A DNA stretch of 64,000 nt from Paraglaciecola algarum (GCF_021532655.1 NZ_JAKGAS010000006.1:62001-126000), one strand, 5' to 3'. Counted from the stretch's first letter, positions 1 to 8,751 are shown. Made by a program: numbers and translations. Notes: generated by a model from the sequence alone, not told the origin.

Positions 1-20
1 AAAGCTATATCCACAAAAAA

Positions 21-51
21 GGCGCTGAATGTTATGTTCAGCGCCTTTTTT
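21..51. terminator. Bidirectional rho-independent terminator
   Basis: A perfect 9-bp stem (21-29 with 37-45, 7-nt loop) is followed by six T on the plus strand and preceded by six A, so it has a U-tract in both directions. It closes the minus-strand cohesin-like gene ending at 98 and probably also a plus-strand gene left of the window. Confidence 0.85.
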
Positions 52-60
52 AGTGGTTTA

Positions 61-82
61 TTGTTGCGCAAAAGCGCAACAA
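61..82. terminator. Hairpin 3' of the first cohesin-like gene
   Basis: A perfect 9-bp inverted repeat (61-69 with 74-82, AAAA loop) lies just after the minus-strand stop codon. It lacks a good U-tract on that strand, so it may be a 3'-end-protecting hairpin ahead of the stronger terminator at 21-51. Confidence 0.5.
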
Positions 83-97
83 TCAGTTTTCACTTCC

Positions 98-601
98 TTA
101 AGCTTGTTTGCGTTGACGCATTAATAACAAGCCAGCCGTTAGAGAAAATAATACTAAACCCGAAGGAGCTGGGACTTCTGAATGAGGTGCTCCGTTTTTG
201 TTTAAATTTTCAACCTTATCTTCTACAAATACAGGATCCACAGTGTTGTCTAATATATTAAATACCGCTTGGCCTAACTCAAAAGAAGGTCCAAAGTTAA
301 AGGCATCATCAAAAAACACAAAATCAACGAAAAATAGAGACGAATCACCATTCGGGATCACACCACCAGAGCCAAAACCAACAAAGTTATCAAACATAAA
401 TACTGAGTCTGTGTAACTTGAAAATTCCAACTGACTGTCATCAAATAAATATTCTGCCGTGGTTTGGTATGTATCTTGTTGGATATTATTTAACGAAAAA
501 TCAACAAATAGCTGATTACCAGAAGTGAACACATTGGTAATTAAGCCTGCATTTGCGTTCATTGCAAATACAAAAGATAAAACTAACACTATATATTTCA
601 T
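98..601 (-). CDS. Cohesin-like PEP-CTERM protein, copy 1
   Basis: A small exported protein of about 167 residues. The start at 601 is chosen because it opens a clean signal peptide (MKYIVLVLSFVFAMNANA) and has AGGAAT upstream; a longer in-frame ORF to 649 lacks a signal peptide. The C-terminus has the PEP-CTERM arrangement: VPAPS, a hydrophobic helix, then RQRKQ. The family is known to be cut and anchored by exosortase. The middle (about residues 20-125) shows alternating beta-strands, with the order VDFSL, AEYLFDDSQLEF, FFVDFVFF and GQAVFNIL resembling cohesin modules; this is my inference by eye. It lies 61 bp downstream of a dockerin-bearing lyase, suggesting it is that enzyme's surface anchor. 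It is almost identical to the copy at 3006-3509. The PEP-CTERM call is firm; the cohesin call is moderate. Confidence 0.75.
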   Translation of the reverse strand: MKYIVLVLSFVFAMNANAGLITNVFTSGNQLFVDFSLNNIQQDTYQTTAEYLFDDSQLEFSSYTDSVFMFDNFVGFGSGGVIPNGDSSLFFVDFVFFDDAFNFGPSFELGQAVFNILDNTVDPVFVEDKVENLNKNGAPHSEVPAPSGLVLFSLTAGLLLMRQRKQA

Positions 602-626
602 GTTTATAATTCCTATTTCTAGTAAT

Positions 627-650
627 GGTGCGTTACAGAAGCAACGCACC
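627..650. other. Intercistronic hairpin, copy 1
   Basis: An 8-bp perfect stem (627-634 with 643-650) sits in the 61-bp gap between the PL25-type lyase and the cohesin-like gene. There is no U-tract, so an RNA-processing or stabilising hairpin inside a bicistronic message is more likely than a full terminator. A matching hairpin is at 3535-3558. Confidence 0.55.
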
Positions 651-662
651 TATTAAAACTTA

Positions 663-2879
663 TTACTCTGTAGCACAACCGCTACGAGTACATAAAAGAG
701 CAACACCACGCACGTCACGACTATTAATTAAACCATCGGCGTTAAAGTCATATCGCATGTCAGTAATTCCACCGGTACGCACAGCAGAGCTAAAGGCACG
801 TACATCATTGCGATCCACATCACCATCCTTATCCAAGTCACCAAAGACATCCTTTGCCAACACGGTGAGCTTCATGATTTCAGTGGTTTCATTACCAGCC
901 CTATCTCTAGCAATCGCCTTAAACGTATGCACCCCAACAGCTAGTCCTGTTGTTTCTTGTGGATCAGGCGAATTTGCATGTCCCCATTCATAAGGAGCAA
1001 CCGATTCTTGTCGAACAAAGGTGTCGTTGATATAAAGTTGAACATTTGCGATAGAGGAAACACTTAATGGACTGCTCGCTTTAATATCAAGAACTAACTC
1101 TGGGTATCCTTCAGTAACCGTCATTTCGCTTGAAGGGAATATGACGAGAGGGTTGAACTCTGATTCGCTGAGCACATTTACGATCATTGTTGATTCACCA
1201 GTGTTCCCTTTGGAATCAGTAGCAACGGCTTTGAAAATATGACTGCCAATAGGTAACCCTAACAACTCCGTTCTCCCTCCATGCCCCCACTCATAGGGTG
1301 CGACACCTTCCTTTCGAACATAAGTGTCATTGATATAAAGCTCTACGCTTGTAATTTCACTGTTTGCCTCAGATGCACTCGCAGCGATATCTAAATATAA
1401 GTTTTGATAACCAACAATTAGACTTATCGAGTCTTGAGCAAAGTTGACGACCGGCGCATTTTCTGAGGGGGTAGGGGGCTCAATTGGGGTTGGGTCAACC
1501 GGCCCAATAGGCCCAATTGGTGGTAACGGCTCACCATCCGTCAAATCAAAAATATAACTGAACAAATTTTGTGAATCAGTTTGAACACTGCGATCTTCAG
1601 CAATTAGAACTAACCTACCATTTTCAATTCTAGAAACCGTATTACCAAATTTGTTAGGTGTTTGTATGGTTAACTCGGGTTGGTCATTAATGGAACCTAC
1701 TTCTGTGCTACTTATCGTTATCAGGCCCGAACTTGATGCTGTTGCCCGATATAGTTTGTTTTCATAGGGCATGCCAGCTAAAGCTTTACCCACATGTTTT
1801 GTAAAACTTGTTTCACCGGCTTGTCGGGAATAAGTATAGTGGTAATCGGTATTAGACGTACGTGCTCTATAAGTTAAATGAATACCACCATCATCGCTTA
1901 CTGAAATACCTGGCCCAGACGACGAGCCCGTCCCGTCATGGGTAACCGGTAAATCAATTAAAAACGGAGAGTAATCTTGAATGGGTAAGGGGTGTTTGAC
2001 ACCGTTTGGATCTTCCCACTGGTCAGTCATAGTAGGCCCTGTTTTGGCGAGATATACTCCCTCATTTAATATCCCTAATGGTTTTTTTGCTGCCCATCGC
2101 ACTGAAAATGCGTAATAAACATCACCATTTCCAAACGCCGCTTTACCATAAGCATAGTTTCTATCTTCTACTGCCACATGAGGTAAACCACCGCCACGTG
2201 TGACTTGCTTCGCAGGAGTCCAAGTATCACCATTGTATACATGCACCATTTCATTGCCGCCTACAGCAGAACCTTTTCGGTAATGGACCACTATGTCTCC
2301 ATCATCGTTTTCCACTAAAGTTGGGTAAGTAATACGAAGATTTTGCCCTTCGGCTAAGTATTCTCTTTTATTGTGGTAATTGGTGACTTGAGAAAATAAC
2401 TCGTCAGAAGCAAAAGCGAGATTCTTTTTCGATACAATGTAATTTAATGGATCATTGTGATGATCGAATAGCATGTGGATAGTACCATCTTTTTCACTGA
2501 CGCTAACCGCAACGGTTCTATGTGAGTCGCCCCATTTGTTCCCTGGTTGAATCAACTTATTTTGATGTGGAAACTCAACAGATACCCAATCTCCACTGCC
2601 AATGCGTTTACGAGACAGCATTAACTTTCGATTGTTCATTCCTCCTTTATACCATCCAAAATAGGCAAAACCGTTTACCACGGTTAAGCAATCTCCCCTA
2701 GGGCTAATATTTGGCGCATAGTGATAAGCTTTGTCTCCATTTGCATACCAAAAATATAAGCCTTGATCAGTAACCAATGACTCTTCTATTAACGTAACGT
2801 CTGCTTGAGTATAAGTAGCAGCAGAGACGGTAAGTAAAGTCGATATAGCCAAAAGCGATTTTTTAACTGTCTTATTCAT
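663..2879 (-). CDS. PL25-type BNR ulvan lyase with two Ig-like modules and dockerin
   Basis: A 738-residue secreted enzyme. A signal peptide covers residues 1-26. A BNR-4 propeller spans about 27-447, a Pro-rich linker 448-475, two Ig-like repeats 476-572 and 577-675, and a type I dockerin-like end 679-738. His120, His140, Tyr185 and Arg201 have the spacing (20 and 16) that I recall for the PL25 ulvan lyase PLSV_3936 (His123, His143, Tyr188, Arg204), so beta-elimination of ulvan is likely. The dockerin has two EF-hand-like calcium loops (DLDKDGDVDRND and DFNADGLINSRD) and ends with a Cys pair in LLCTRSGC. It is followed after 61 bp by a cohesin-like PEP-CTERM gene. The last 60 codons are nearly identical to those of the PL24 gene at 3571. 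Lyase class is confident; exact family and substrate are inferred. Confidence 0.85.
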   Translation of the reverse strand: MNKTVKKSLLAISTLLTVSAATYTQADVTLIEESLVTDQGLYFWYANGDKAYHYAPNISPRGDCLTVVNGFAYFGWYKGGMNNRKLMLSRKRIGSGDWVSVEFPHQNKLIQPGNKWGDSHRTVAVSVSEKDGTIHMLFDHHNDPLNYIVSKKNLAFASDELFSQVTNYHNKREYLAEGQNLRITYPTLVENDDGDIVVHYRKGSAVGGNEMVHVYNGDTWTPAKQVTRGGGLPHVAVEDRNYAYGKAAFGNGDVYYAFSVRWAAKKPLGILNEGVYLAKTGPTMTDQWEDPNGVKHPLPIQDYSPFLIDLPVTHDGTGSSSGPGISVSDDGGIHLTYRARTSNTDYHYTYSRQAGETSFTKHVGKALAGMPYENKLYRATASSSGLITISSTEVGSINDQPELTIQTPNKFGNTVSRIENGRLVLIAEDRSVQTDSQNLFSYIFDLTDGEPLPPIGPIGPVDPTPIEPPTPSENAPVVNFAQDSISLIVGYQNLYLDIAASASEANSEITSVELYINDTYVRKEGVAPYEWGHGGRTELLGLPIGSHIFKAVATDSKGNTGESTMIVNVLSESEFNPLVIFPSSEMTVTEGYPELVLDIKASSPLSVSSIANVQLYINDTFVRQESVAPYEWGHANSPDPQETTGLAVGVHTFKAIARDRAGNETTEIMKLTVLAKDVFGDLDKDGDVDRNDVRAFSSAVRTGGITDMRYDFNADGLINSRDVRGVALLCTRSGCATE

Positions 2880-2949
2880 GTCCTTTGTCCTTGTTCTTTC
2901 CTATTAAAACGATACGACAAGATTCCATTTAATAGAGTTAGGTTTTATA

Positions 2950-2984
2950 AAAAGGCCGTGAAATTAGTGATGACTCAGCCTTTT
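2950..2984 (-). terminator. Possible terminator after the second cohesin-like gene
   Basis: Arms AAAAGGC (2950-2956) and GCCTTTT (2978-2984) enclose a 21-nt loop. Read on the minus strand the stem ends in TTTTT. It lies between the cohesin-like stop at 3006 and the next lyase start at 2879. The long loop makes it a weak candidate. Confidence 0.4.
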
Positions 2985-3005
2985 GAAATTGGTTTTAGAT
3001 GAAAT

Positions 3006-3509
3006 TTAACCTTGCTTGCGCTTGCGCATAAAACACAATCCCGCAGCTAAAGAAAATAAGGCCAAACCCGAAGGAGCTGGGACTTCTGAATGAGGTGCTC
3101 CGTTTTCGTTCAAATTTTCAACCTTAACTTCTACAAATACAGGATCGACAGCGTTGTCTAAAATATTAAATACCGCTTGGCCTAACTCAAAAGAAGGTCC
3201 AAAGTTAAAGGCATCATCAAAAAACACAAAATCAACGAAAAATAGAGACGAATCACCATTCGGGATCACACCACCAGAGCCAAAACCAACAAAGTTATCA
3301 AACATAAATACTGAGTCTGTGTAACTTGAAAATTCCAACTGACTGTCATCAAATAAATATTCTGCCGTGGTTTGGTAAGTATCCTGTTGGATACCATCCA
3401 AAGAGAAATCAACAAATAACTGATTACCAGAGGTGAAAACATTGGTAATTAGGCCTGCATTTGCGTTCATTGCAAATACAAAAGATAAAACTAACACTAC
3501 ATATTTCAT
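3006..3509 (-). CDS. Cohesin-like PEP-CTERM protein, copy 2
   Basis: A paralogue of the gene at 98-601, differing at only a handful of residues (for example SLDGIQQ for SLNNIQQ, and a tail of LCFMRKRKQG). The start at 3509 is the codon before the signal peptide MKYVVLVLSFVFAMNANA, with the same AGGAAT Shine-Dalgarno; the ORF is open to 3557 but that extension has no signal peptide. The C-terminal VPAPS, hydrophobic segment and basic tail form a PEP-CTERM sorting signal. The core has the same cohesin-like strand pattern (AEYLFDDSQLEF, then FFVDFVFF). It follows the PL24-dockerin gene by 61 bp, exactly as copy 1 follows the PL25-dockerin gene. Surface anchoring of the dockerin enzymes is the inferred role. 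Confidence 0.75.
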   Translation of the reverse strand: MKYVVLVLSFVFAMNANAGLITNVFTSGNQLFVDFSLDGIQQDTYQTTAEYLFDDSQLEFSSYTDSVFMFDNFVGFGSGGVIPNGDSSLFFVDFVFFDDAFNFGPSFELGQAVFNILDNAVDPVFVEVKVENLNENGAPHSEVPAPSGLALFSLAAGLCFMRKRKQG

Positions 3510-3534
3510 GTTTTTAATTCCTATTTCTAGTAAT

Positions 3535-3558
3535 GGTGCGTGACATATGCAACGCACC
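3535..3558. other. Intercistronic hairpin, copy 2
   Basis: A 7-bp stem (3535-3541 with 3552-3558) between the PL24 lyase stop and the second cohesin-like gene. It is the duplicate of the hairpin at 627-650, with a changed loop but a retained stem. Confidence 0.5.
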
Positions 3559-3570
3559 TATTAAAACTTA

Positions 3571-6500
3571 TTACTCTGTAGCACAACCGCTACGAGTACA
3601 TAAAAGAGCAACACCACGCACGTCACGGCTATTAATTTCACCATCGGCGTTAAAGTCATATCGCATGTCAGTAATTCCACCGGTACGCACAGCAGAGCTA
3701 AAGGCGCGAACGTCGTTGCGGTCAACATCGCCGTCTTTGTCTAGATCGCCAAACATCGCAGCTTCATTTACTGTTATATAAAGCTTGTCTTCGCCGGTTT
3801 TACCATTGCTATCGGTTGCGATAACTTTAAATTCATGCCTACCAGCACTTAGGCCAAGAAGTTCTGATTCATAGAACTCTCCACCCCAAATGTATGGTGC
3901 TTCGAACTGTTCACGTGTAAACGCGCCATTTACGTATAGCTCAACACTTGTAATGCCAACATTAGCGTCAGTTACGTCAACTGTGTTCATCAAGGTTAGT
4001 GCTTTGTAACCTTCCTCCAATTCACCATCAAATTGTTCTAGGCTTACTGTTGGACCTGGTATAGGCTTAACGATGAATGTCATGGCAAAATGTTCGCCTA
4101 CTAAACCAGTATTATCTTCTGCTACCGCTGTGAACGTATGCTCACCAACTCCCAATGGGTTAGGATTTGGAGTGTGGCGGTCTAACCAACCCATTGCGCC
4201 AAATTCGTATGGTGCAAATGAATGTCCCCAGTTCCATGGAGCTCTAGTATCTTTACGTACTAACTCACCATTTCTATATAAGGTTACTGATTTGATAGTG
4301 CGGCCTTCTACAGGCGACGATGCTGGTATCGAAAGACTAAATTTCTCGTAACCTTCTGTTACTTCATAAACACTTTGTGGCCAAGTAACAATGGGGGGGT
4401 GCGGAGCGCCAATTACTTTTAATGTAAATGCTGCTTCACTGCTGTCACCTTCACTGTCAACTGCAACAAACTTAAACTCATGTTCACCAGCTGTTAGTGG
4501 GTTAGGGTTCGGCTGATGACAAGGGCTAGGTTCCGGATCTTGGTCGCAACTGATCCATCCCATTGCTCCTGTTTCATGTGCTTGGTGCTTATGACCCCAG
4601 TTATACGGAGAGTTTGTATCTTTACGCACTAATTCATCGTTAATATAAAGTGTAACCGATTCAATAGTACGGCCATCAATTGGCTCTGGGGTAACAGTAA
4701 CACCTAGTTGTTCGTAACCTTCATCAACTGTTTTTTCTGTATAAGGTAAGGTGATTGTTGGGCCGTTTGATTTAACCGTTAGCGACATTGTTGCGTAACC
4801 TTTAGCGCCTTCACTATCGGTAACAACTGCTCTGAAAGTATAAACACCAGGGGCAAATGGGTTTGGATTGGGTGAATGTGCATCTGTCCAACCCATAGCG
4901 CCAGTTTCGTGAGGTTTAGAACCATGGCCAAATAGGTAAGGGTCTGAATCGTCAACACGCACTAGCTCGCCATCGATATAAAGCGCAACCGATTCGACTG
5001 TACGACCTTCAATAGCTTCAGCTTTAAGACCTAGCGATAATTTTTCATAACCTTCAGCAACTTCTTTCGCTGATTCAGGGAATGTTACTTTTGGCGCGTT
5101 AGCCTGACCTTCTAGGTCCAAATCAATTACTTGTAAATATATTGGTCTAGCAGTACCAGTGGCTTGTTCCATCATGTAGTAATAAGCTTTGCCGTCCTTG
5201 ATATTGACAACGCCACGTTGGAAATTAATGCCATCAGGGTTAGCATCAGCATGATAAATACGTTCAAAGTTGTTAGTGCCGCCTAGCGCTTTTTCAACAT
5301 AAGGTTTGCCGCCATCTAAGCCAATGATATAAAGGTCATTACCAGCATTATAAAGTTTACCGCCGGCAAATCCCGTTTCGGTGATAAATTCAGTAGCACC
5401 TGCTGGCTTATAGGTATGAGCTTTAATCGTCACATTATTTTCAAGGTCTTTTACTTGGTGAACAAAGTGCAAATCACCTTGGTCGGTAAGGGTAAAATCG
5501 AAGCCTCCCACAATGTATACTTTACCTGGCGGTGTGCCAGCGCCGTTAGCAGAAGTACCTTCAGTTTCTACTAAATCACCTGGTTCAAAAACTTTAATTT
5601 CTTCGGCATCAACTAAAGGCCAAGTAATTTGCTTGCCTGCATGGTCACGCCATACATTGTTAGCAGGATCATCTAAGTATGCGTAATAAATACCGTTTTG
5701 ATAAACGAATTTATCGGTATTATCACTACTACGTTTTTGGAAACCAACATGGAGTTTGCCGTTAATATATTTCATAAAGCCATACAGCCCCCAGTTGTGA
5801 TCTAGACCATGGCTTTTTTGGTTTCTATGACTGAATGGGACAAATTTGTTCCATTTGTCAGAATCTGCATCATAACTGTTGTAATAATATGCACCGTTAT
5901 TATTGCCGCCCCAACGCATATAGTGGATGAGGTCGCCTTCCTTTGTTTCATAAAACTTAGGGTAGGTTAACGCTGCAAAATTTCCTTTGTCGGCTATATC
6001 TCTAGTCATCACTAGATGCTTATAGTCATCAGGACCTTGGCTGACGTTACTAGTATCAGGTACAAAAACATTTTCTAGGGTGAAATCTTCATCAGCAACT
6101 TCAGCTGCACCAGGAACACTGTAGCTGTAACGGAAATAATCGTCTTTAAAAACTCCGCCATGGCTGGTATTTGTATATGCGTGCATATCGTACACCATAT
6201 GGATAGTGCCATTTTTCGGGCTAACCGCTAAACCAATGGTGTTGTGAGATTCACCAATCCACCATTTACCTTGGAAACCAGTATGGCGGTGAGGGAATTC
6301 GATGGTTTTTACAACACCAGTATTTGTGTTTAGGCGCGATAACATAACATGACGGTCATCTTTGCCACCGCGATACCAGGTCATAAATACGTAGTTTTTA
6401 TATACTTTTACAGCGTCACCGTATGCAGAGATACTTGCACCAAATTTAAAGTGGTACTTACTATCCTCTTGCAATTGTTGGGTGCTGAGGTTTTGTCTAT

Positions 6501-6660
6501 CAATATCGCCCCCATCGAAGTGCAAAGCGTTATCGGCGATTTTTACTTGGCTTTCTAACTTTACCTCAGCATTTGCATAGTGAAAGCTGCCACCTAAGAC
6601 AGATGTCACCAGCAGTAAATGCTTGAATGGCGATATGTTTAAATTTTTAAATAAATTCAT
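3571..6660 (-). CDS. PL24-type ulvan lyase with four Ig-like modules and dockerin
   Basis: A secreted 1029-residue enzyme, starting at 6660 where a signal peptide begins (MNLFKNLNISPFKHLLLVTS, cleavage near ANA at 31). The ORF is open to 6813 but the extra 51 residues look untranslated. The BNR propeller is about 32-515. His139, His160, Tyr233 and Arg249 have the 21/16 spacing I recall for the PL24 lyase LOR_107 (His146, His167, Tyr243, Arg259). Four Ig-like modules follow (about 522-630, 632-745, 748-855, 857-966), each with a LYxNGELVRxD-like core and a PYxWGH-like turn. A dockerin (970-1029) ends the protein. The catalytic part closely matches the 487-residue lyase at 10957. It is the first gene of a unit with the cohesin-like gene at 3006-3509. 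Confidence 0.85.
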   Translation of the reverse strand: MNLFKNLNISPFKHLLLVTSVLGGSFHYANAEVKLESQVKIADNALHFDGGDIDRQNLSTQQLQEDSKYHFKFGASISAYGDAVKVYKNYVFMTWYRGGKDDRHVMLSRLNTNTGVVKTIEFPHRHTGFQGKWWIGESHNTIGLAVSPKNGTIHMVYDMHAYTNTSHGGVFKDDYFRYSYSVPGAAEVADEDFTLENVFVPDTSNVSQGPDDYKHLVMTRDIADKGNFAALTYPKFYETKEGDLIHYMRWGGNNNGAYYYNSYDADSDKWNKFVPFSHRNQKSHGLDHNWGLYGFMKYINGKLHVGFQKRSSDNTDKFVYQNGIYYAYLDDPANNVWRDHAGKQITWPLVDAEEIKVFEPGDLVETEGTSANGAGTPPGKVYIVGGFDFTLTDQGDLHFVHQVKDLENNVTIKAHTYKPAGATEFITETGFAGGKLYNAGNDLYIIGLDGGKPYVEKALGGTNNFERIYHADANPDGINFQRGVVNIKDGKAYYYMMEQATGTARPIYLQVIDLDLEGQANAPKVTFPESAKEVAEGYEKLSLGLKAEAIEGRTVESVALYIDGELVRVDDSDPYLFGHGSKPHETGAMGWTDAHSPNPNPFAPGVYTFRAVVTDSEGAKGYATMSLTVKSNGPTITLPYTEKTVDEGYEQLGVTVTPEPIDGRTIESVTLYINDELVRKDTNSPYNWGHKHQAHETGAMGWISCDQDPEPSPCHQPNPNPLTAGEHEFKFVAVDSEGDSSEAAFTLKVIGAPHPPIVTWPQSVYEVTEGYEKFSLSIPASSPVEGRTIKSVTLYRNGELVRKDTRAPWNWGHSFAPYEFGAMGWLDRHTPNPNPLGVGEHTFTAVAEDNTGLVGEHFAMTFIVKPIPGPTVSLEQFDGELEEGYKALTLMNTVDVTDANVGITSVELYVNGAFTREQFEAPYIWGGEFYESELLGLSAGRHEFKVIATDSNGKTGEDKLYITVNEAAMFGDLDKDGDVDRNDVRAFSSAVRTGGITDMRYDFNADGEINSRDVRGVALLCTRSGCATE

Positions 6661-7098
6661 ATGGAGCCCAATTTTAGTTATGTGTATTGATGTCCGGTTA
6701 CGCCAAATTAGTCGTAACTTATGCCTTAAGTTGTCTTCCAAACTTATTGGAATGAGTACCTTTGTGTAGGGTTGTACTCTAATATGACAAGTTAGGTGCT
6801 TATATCTTAACAATTGATCACCTTAAATCAAATTAATTCACATAAAATTAACTAAAATAACAATTTGTAATCAATATAGATCTTTTTAGGTCTTTGTGTC
6901 CTGTGTTTAATATATTGATTAAGTGGGGATATTAAGCGGTAAATGTAGCCTTAAGTATGATCTTAGTAGCTTATGTACTTCCTTGGTTATAGAAGTGCCT
7001 TAGGGTTTATTTACTGTAATTGGTATCAAATGTGCGGAAAACAGGCTTAGTCTTACCAACCTTTTTTCCTTAACACTGAATTTATTAACAATTTTTGC
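6661..7098. other. Divergent intergenic region, AT-rich
   Basis: This separates the minus-strand PL24 lyase from the plus-strand BlaI-controlled unit. The promoter of the lyase must lie here, but I see no good copy of the two-box PUL motif. I find no RNA gene and no convincing ORF apart from the N-terminal extension of the lyase frame. Confidence 0.5.
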
Positions 7099-7127
7099 TT
7101 GACGGATAAAGCTTATATAACTACATT
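7099..7127 (+). promoter_or_regulatory. Sigma-70-type promoter overlapped by operator
   Basis: TTGACG at 7099-7104 and TACATT at 7122-7127, 17 bp apart, give a plausible -35/-10 pair. The -10 box lies inside the left palindrome, so a bound repressor would block it. Confidence 0.6.
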
Positions 7128-7156
7128 TGTAGTTAATACACCTACAAATGTAGTTT
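7119..7156. promoter_or_regulatory. Tandem BlaI/MecI-type operators
   Basis: Two palindromes, CTACATTTGTAG (7121-7132) and CTACAAATGTAG (7142-7153), have centres 21 bp apart, two helical turns. The TACA-N4-TGTA layout resembles the known binding sites of BlaI/MecI repressors. A BlaI-family gene lies in the unit downstream, so autoregulation by metalloprotease-relieved repression is likely. Confidence 0.8.
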
Positions 7157-7179
7157 AAATAAGAAATAAAGGATTAATA

Positions 7180-8634
7180 ATGAAAAATATGCGTAAAAAC
7201 CTAATCGCTGTTTTAGCCATTGCACTGCCATTTCAAGCCGCGTCTCTAAACTTATTAAAAGCTAACGATGATTTTAAAGACAAGCAATATGACTTAGCAT
7301 TTCAAGAATACAAACAAGGGGCGCAAGTGGGTAATTCTCACGCTTATTATCAGCTTGGTGTTATGTATTCAAAGGGATTGGGAGTAGAGCCTGACTTAGT
7401 AAACTCTATACTTTATTTCTCATTGGCAGCAGAACAAAATTATAGTCAGGCGAATGAAATCTTGGACTTGATGTTGTCAAACCTCGACACAAACCAATTG
7501 ACGGAAGTTCATGCATTATTGGATGAATTTAAACAAAATCAAGATGTATTTACTCAACAATTTATGCCCGAAATCATTGAAGAAAACTTGGCCCATAAGG
7601 TTACTTTTGATGGTAAACCTGAACTAGAAAAAAAGTTTTTTATTGACCTAGATGAAGAAGAACTTGGAATTAGTCCATATGGAGGATCTGGCAACTCTGT
7701 AGGAGAAGGTGGAGTAGAATCCTTCGGCGGAATAATAATCTCTAAACCCGCACTATTAATTGTTGAAACTGATGTAGCAAGCGACGGCTCAAAAAGAAAT
7801 ATTCAAAAGTTGCAAAAGCATGGATTAACTAGAGGATATTTAGACAAATACAAACTTTTTCCAACTGCAAAACCTCAATTTAAAGGAAAACCTGTGGACT
7901 TTGTGACACGCTCGTACATGGGAGTCGCAGCTGACGATGCTTTTGCATTCGTTGATCAACAGCCTCGTCTGTATGGTGATATACGCAAAATTGTTCGAGC
8001 AGCAGAAAAAAGTGATACTTTGGAAGAGAAATATCAACACGCCATTGCAATGACAATGTTCCCCTGGCTTGAAAAACAACCCAATCAAGCCGAAAACCTA
8101 ATGAAAAATTTGGCATTACGAGGGCATCCGGCTGCCATGTATGAATATGGATTTATGTTATACACGAAACAAAAGGACATTCCAGAAGCGGTCAAATGGA
8201 TCACTGAAGCCAGTAAGTATGGATTAGCTCGAGCAGAATACCGTTTAGGAAAATTACTCACCTCAAGCCCTTGGGTACAATCAGATGAGAAAAAAGCCTT
8301 GTTCTGGTTTGAATCAGCCATGGAAAAAGGCCACGATGCAGCCACCTTATATGCGGCAAAAATTAAATTAACCTCTCAAGATCCAACATTAAAAGATGTT
8401 GCAGGCGCAATAGAATACCTAGCATTAGCTGAAAAACCTCAGCGCCTTAATCCAGAGTATTTCCATTTACTGGCGCTTTCTTACAAAGACAGGCCTGCTA
8501 GAGACTTTAAACTTGTGATTGATAATTTAGAACGCGCTATATGGATGGGAAATCAAGCCAACTGGGATACCAGCGAATGGCAAGACTTACTCAGTCAATT
8601 TACCACAGGTAAAGTCACCATAGCAGATTCTTAA
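7180..8634 (+). CDS. Sel1-repeat protein with TonB C-terminal-like middle
   Basis: A 484-residue exported protein with an AAAGGA Shine-Dalgarno and an N-terminal signal peptide (cleavage near residue 21). Sel1/TPR-like repeats are seen at about 28-95 (YYQLGVMYSKGLGVEPD) and again at 300-440 (for example YEYGFMLYTKQKDIPEAVKW and YRLGKLL). Between them, about 187-255, the run VETDVASDGS ... KGKPVDFVTR resembles the TonB C-terminal fold. It is the first gene behind the double BlaI-type operator and precedes the BlaI and M56-peptidase genes, so it is the apparent effector of that circuit. Its function is unknown; a periplasmic scaffold or envelope-stress role is a guess. Confidence 0.7.
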   Translation: MKNMRKNLIAVLAIALPFQAASLNLLKANDDFKDKQYDLAFQEYKQGAQVGNSHAYYQLGVMYSKGLGVEPDLVNSILYFSLAAEQNYSQANEILDLMLSNLDTNQLTEVHALLDEFKQNQDVFTQQFMPEIIEENLAHKVTFDGKPELEKKFFIDLDEEELGISPYGGSGNSVGEGGVESFGGIIISKPALLIVETDVASDGSKRNIQKLQKHGLTRGYLDKYKLFPTAKPQFKGKPVDFVTRSYMGVAADDAFAFVDQQPRLYGDIRKIVRAAEKSDTLEEKYQHAIAMTMFPWLEKQPNQAENLMKNLALRGHPAAMYEYGFMLYTKQKDIPEAVKWITEASKYGLARAEYRLGKLLTSSPWVQSDEKKALFWFESAMEKGHDAATLYAAKIKLTSQDPTLKDVAGAIEYLALAEKPQRLNPEYFHLLALSYKDRPARDFKLVIDNLERAIWMGNQANWDTSEWQDLLSQFTTGKVTIADS

Positions 8635-8669
8635 TCTAGAGGTTATGACTTAACTAAAAGTACTTCACA

Positions 8670-8751
8670 GCGTTTGTCGCTATACCAATTCCTAAGAACA
8701 TATGGCATTCTCAACCTATGTTCTGTGGTTATTGTTCATCGCGACAAGCGC
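8670..8751. repeat. 82-bp nested imperfect palindrome
   Basis: Outer arms GCGTTTGTCGC (8670-8680) and GCGACAAGCGC (8741-8751) pair along 11 bp with one G-U. Inner arms AGAACATA (8695-8702) and TATGTTCT (8717-8724) pair perfectly. There is no U-tract. It lies between the Sel1 gene and the BlaI gene and may be a REP/MITE-like palindromic unit or an intercistronic RNA structure. Confidence 0.55.

Noticed and set aside
6700..6765. GGTACTCATT on the minus strand upstream of the PL24-dockerin gene as an eighth two-box site
   Set aside because: It lacks the third G and has no TATTC-like second box at the shared spacing.
6661..6813. 51-residue N-terminal extension of the PL24-dockerin lyase
   Set aside because: It would bury the signal peptide; the internal Met at 6660 starts a normal one.
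7019..7054. GGTATCAAATG on the plus strand upstream of the Sel1 gene
   Set aside because: First box lacks GGG and the second box (TAGTC) is a poor match; the unit has its own BlaI-type promoter.
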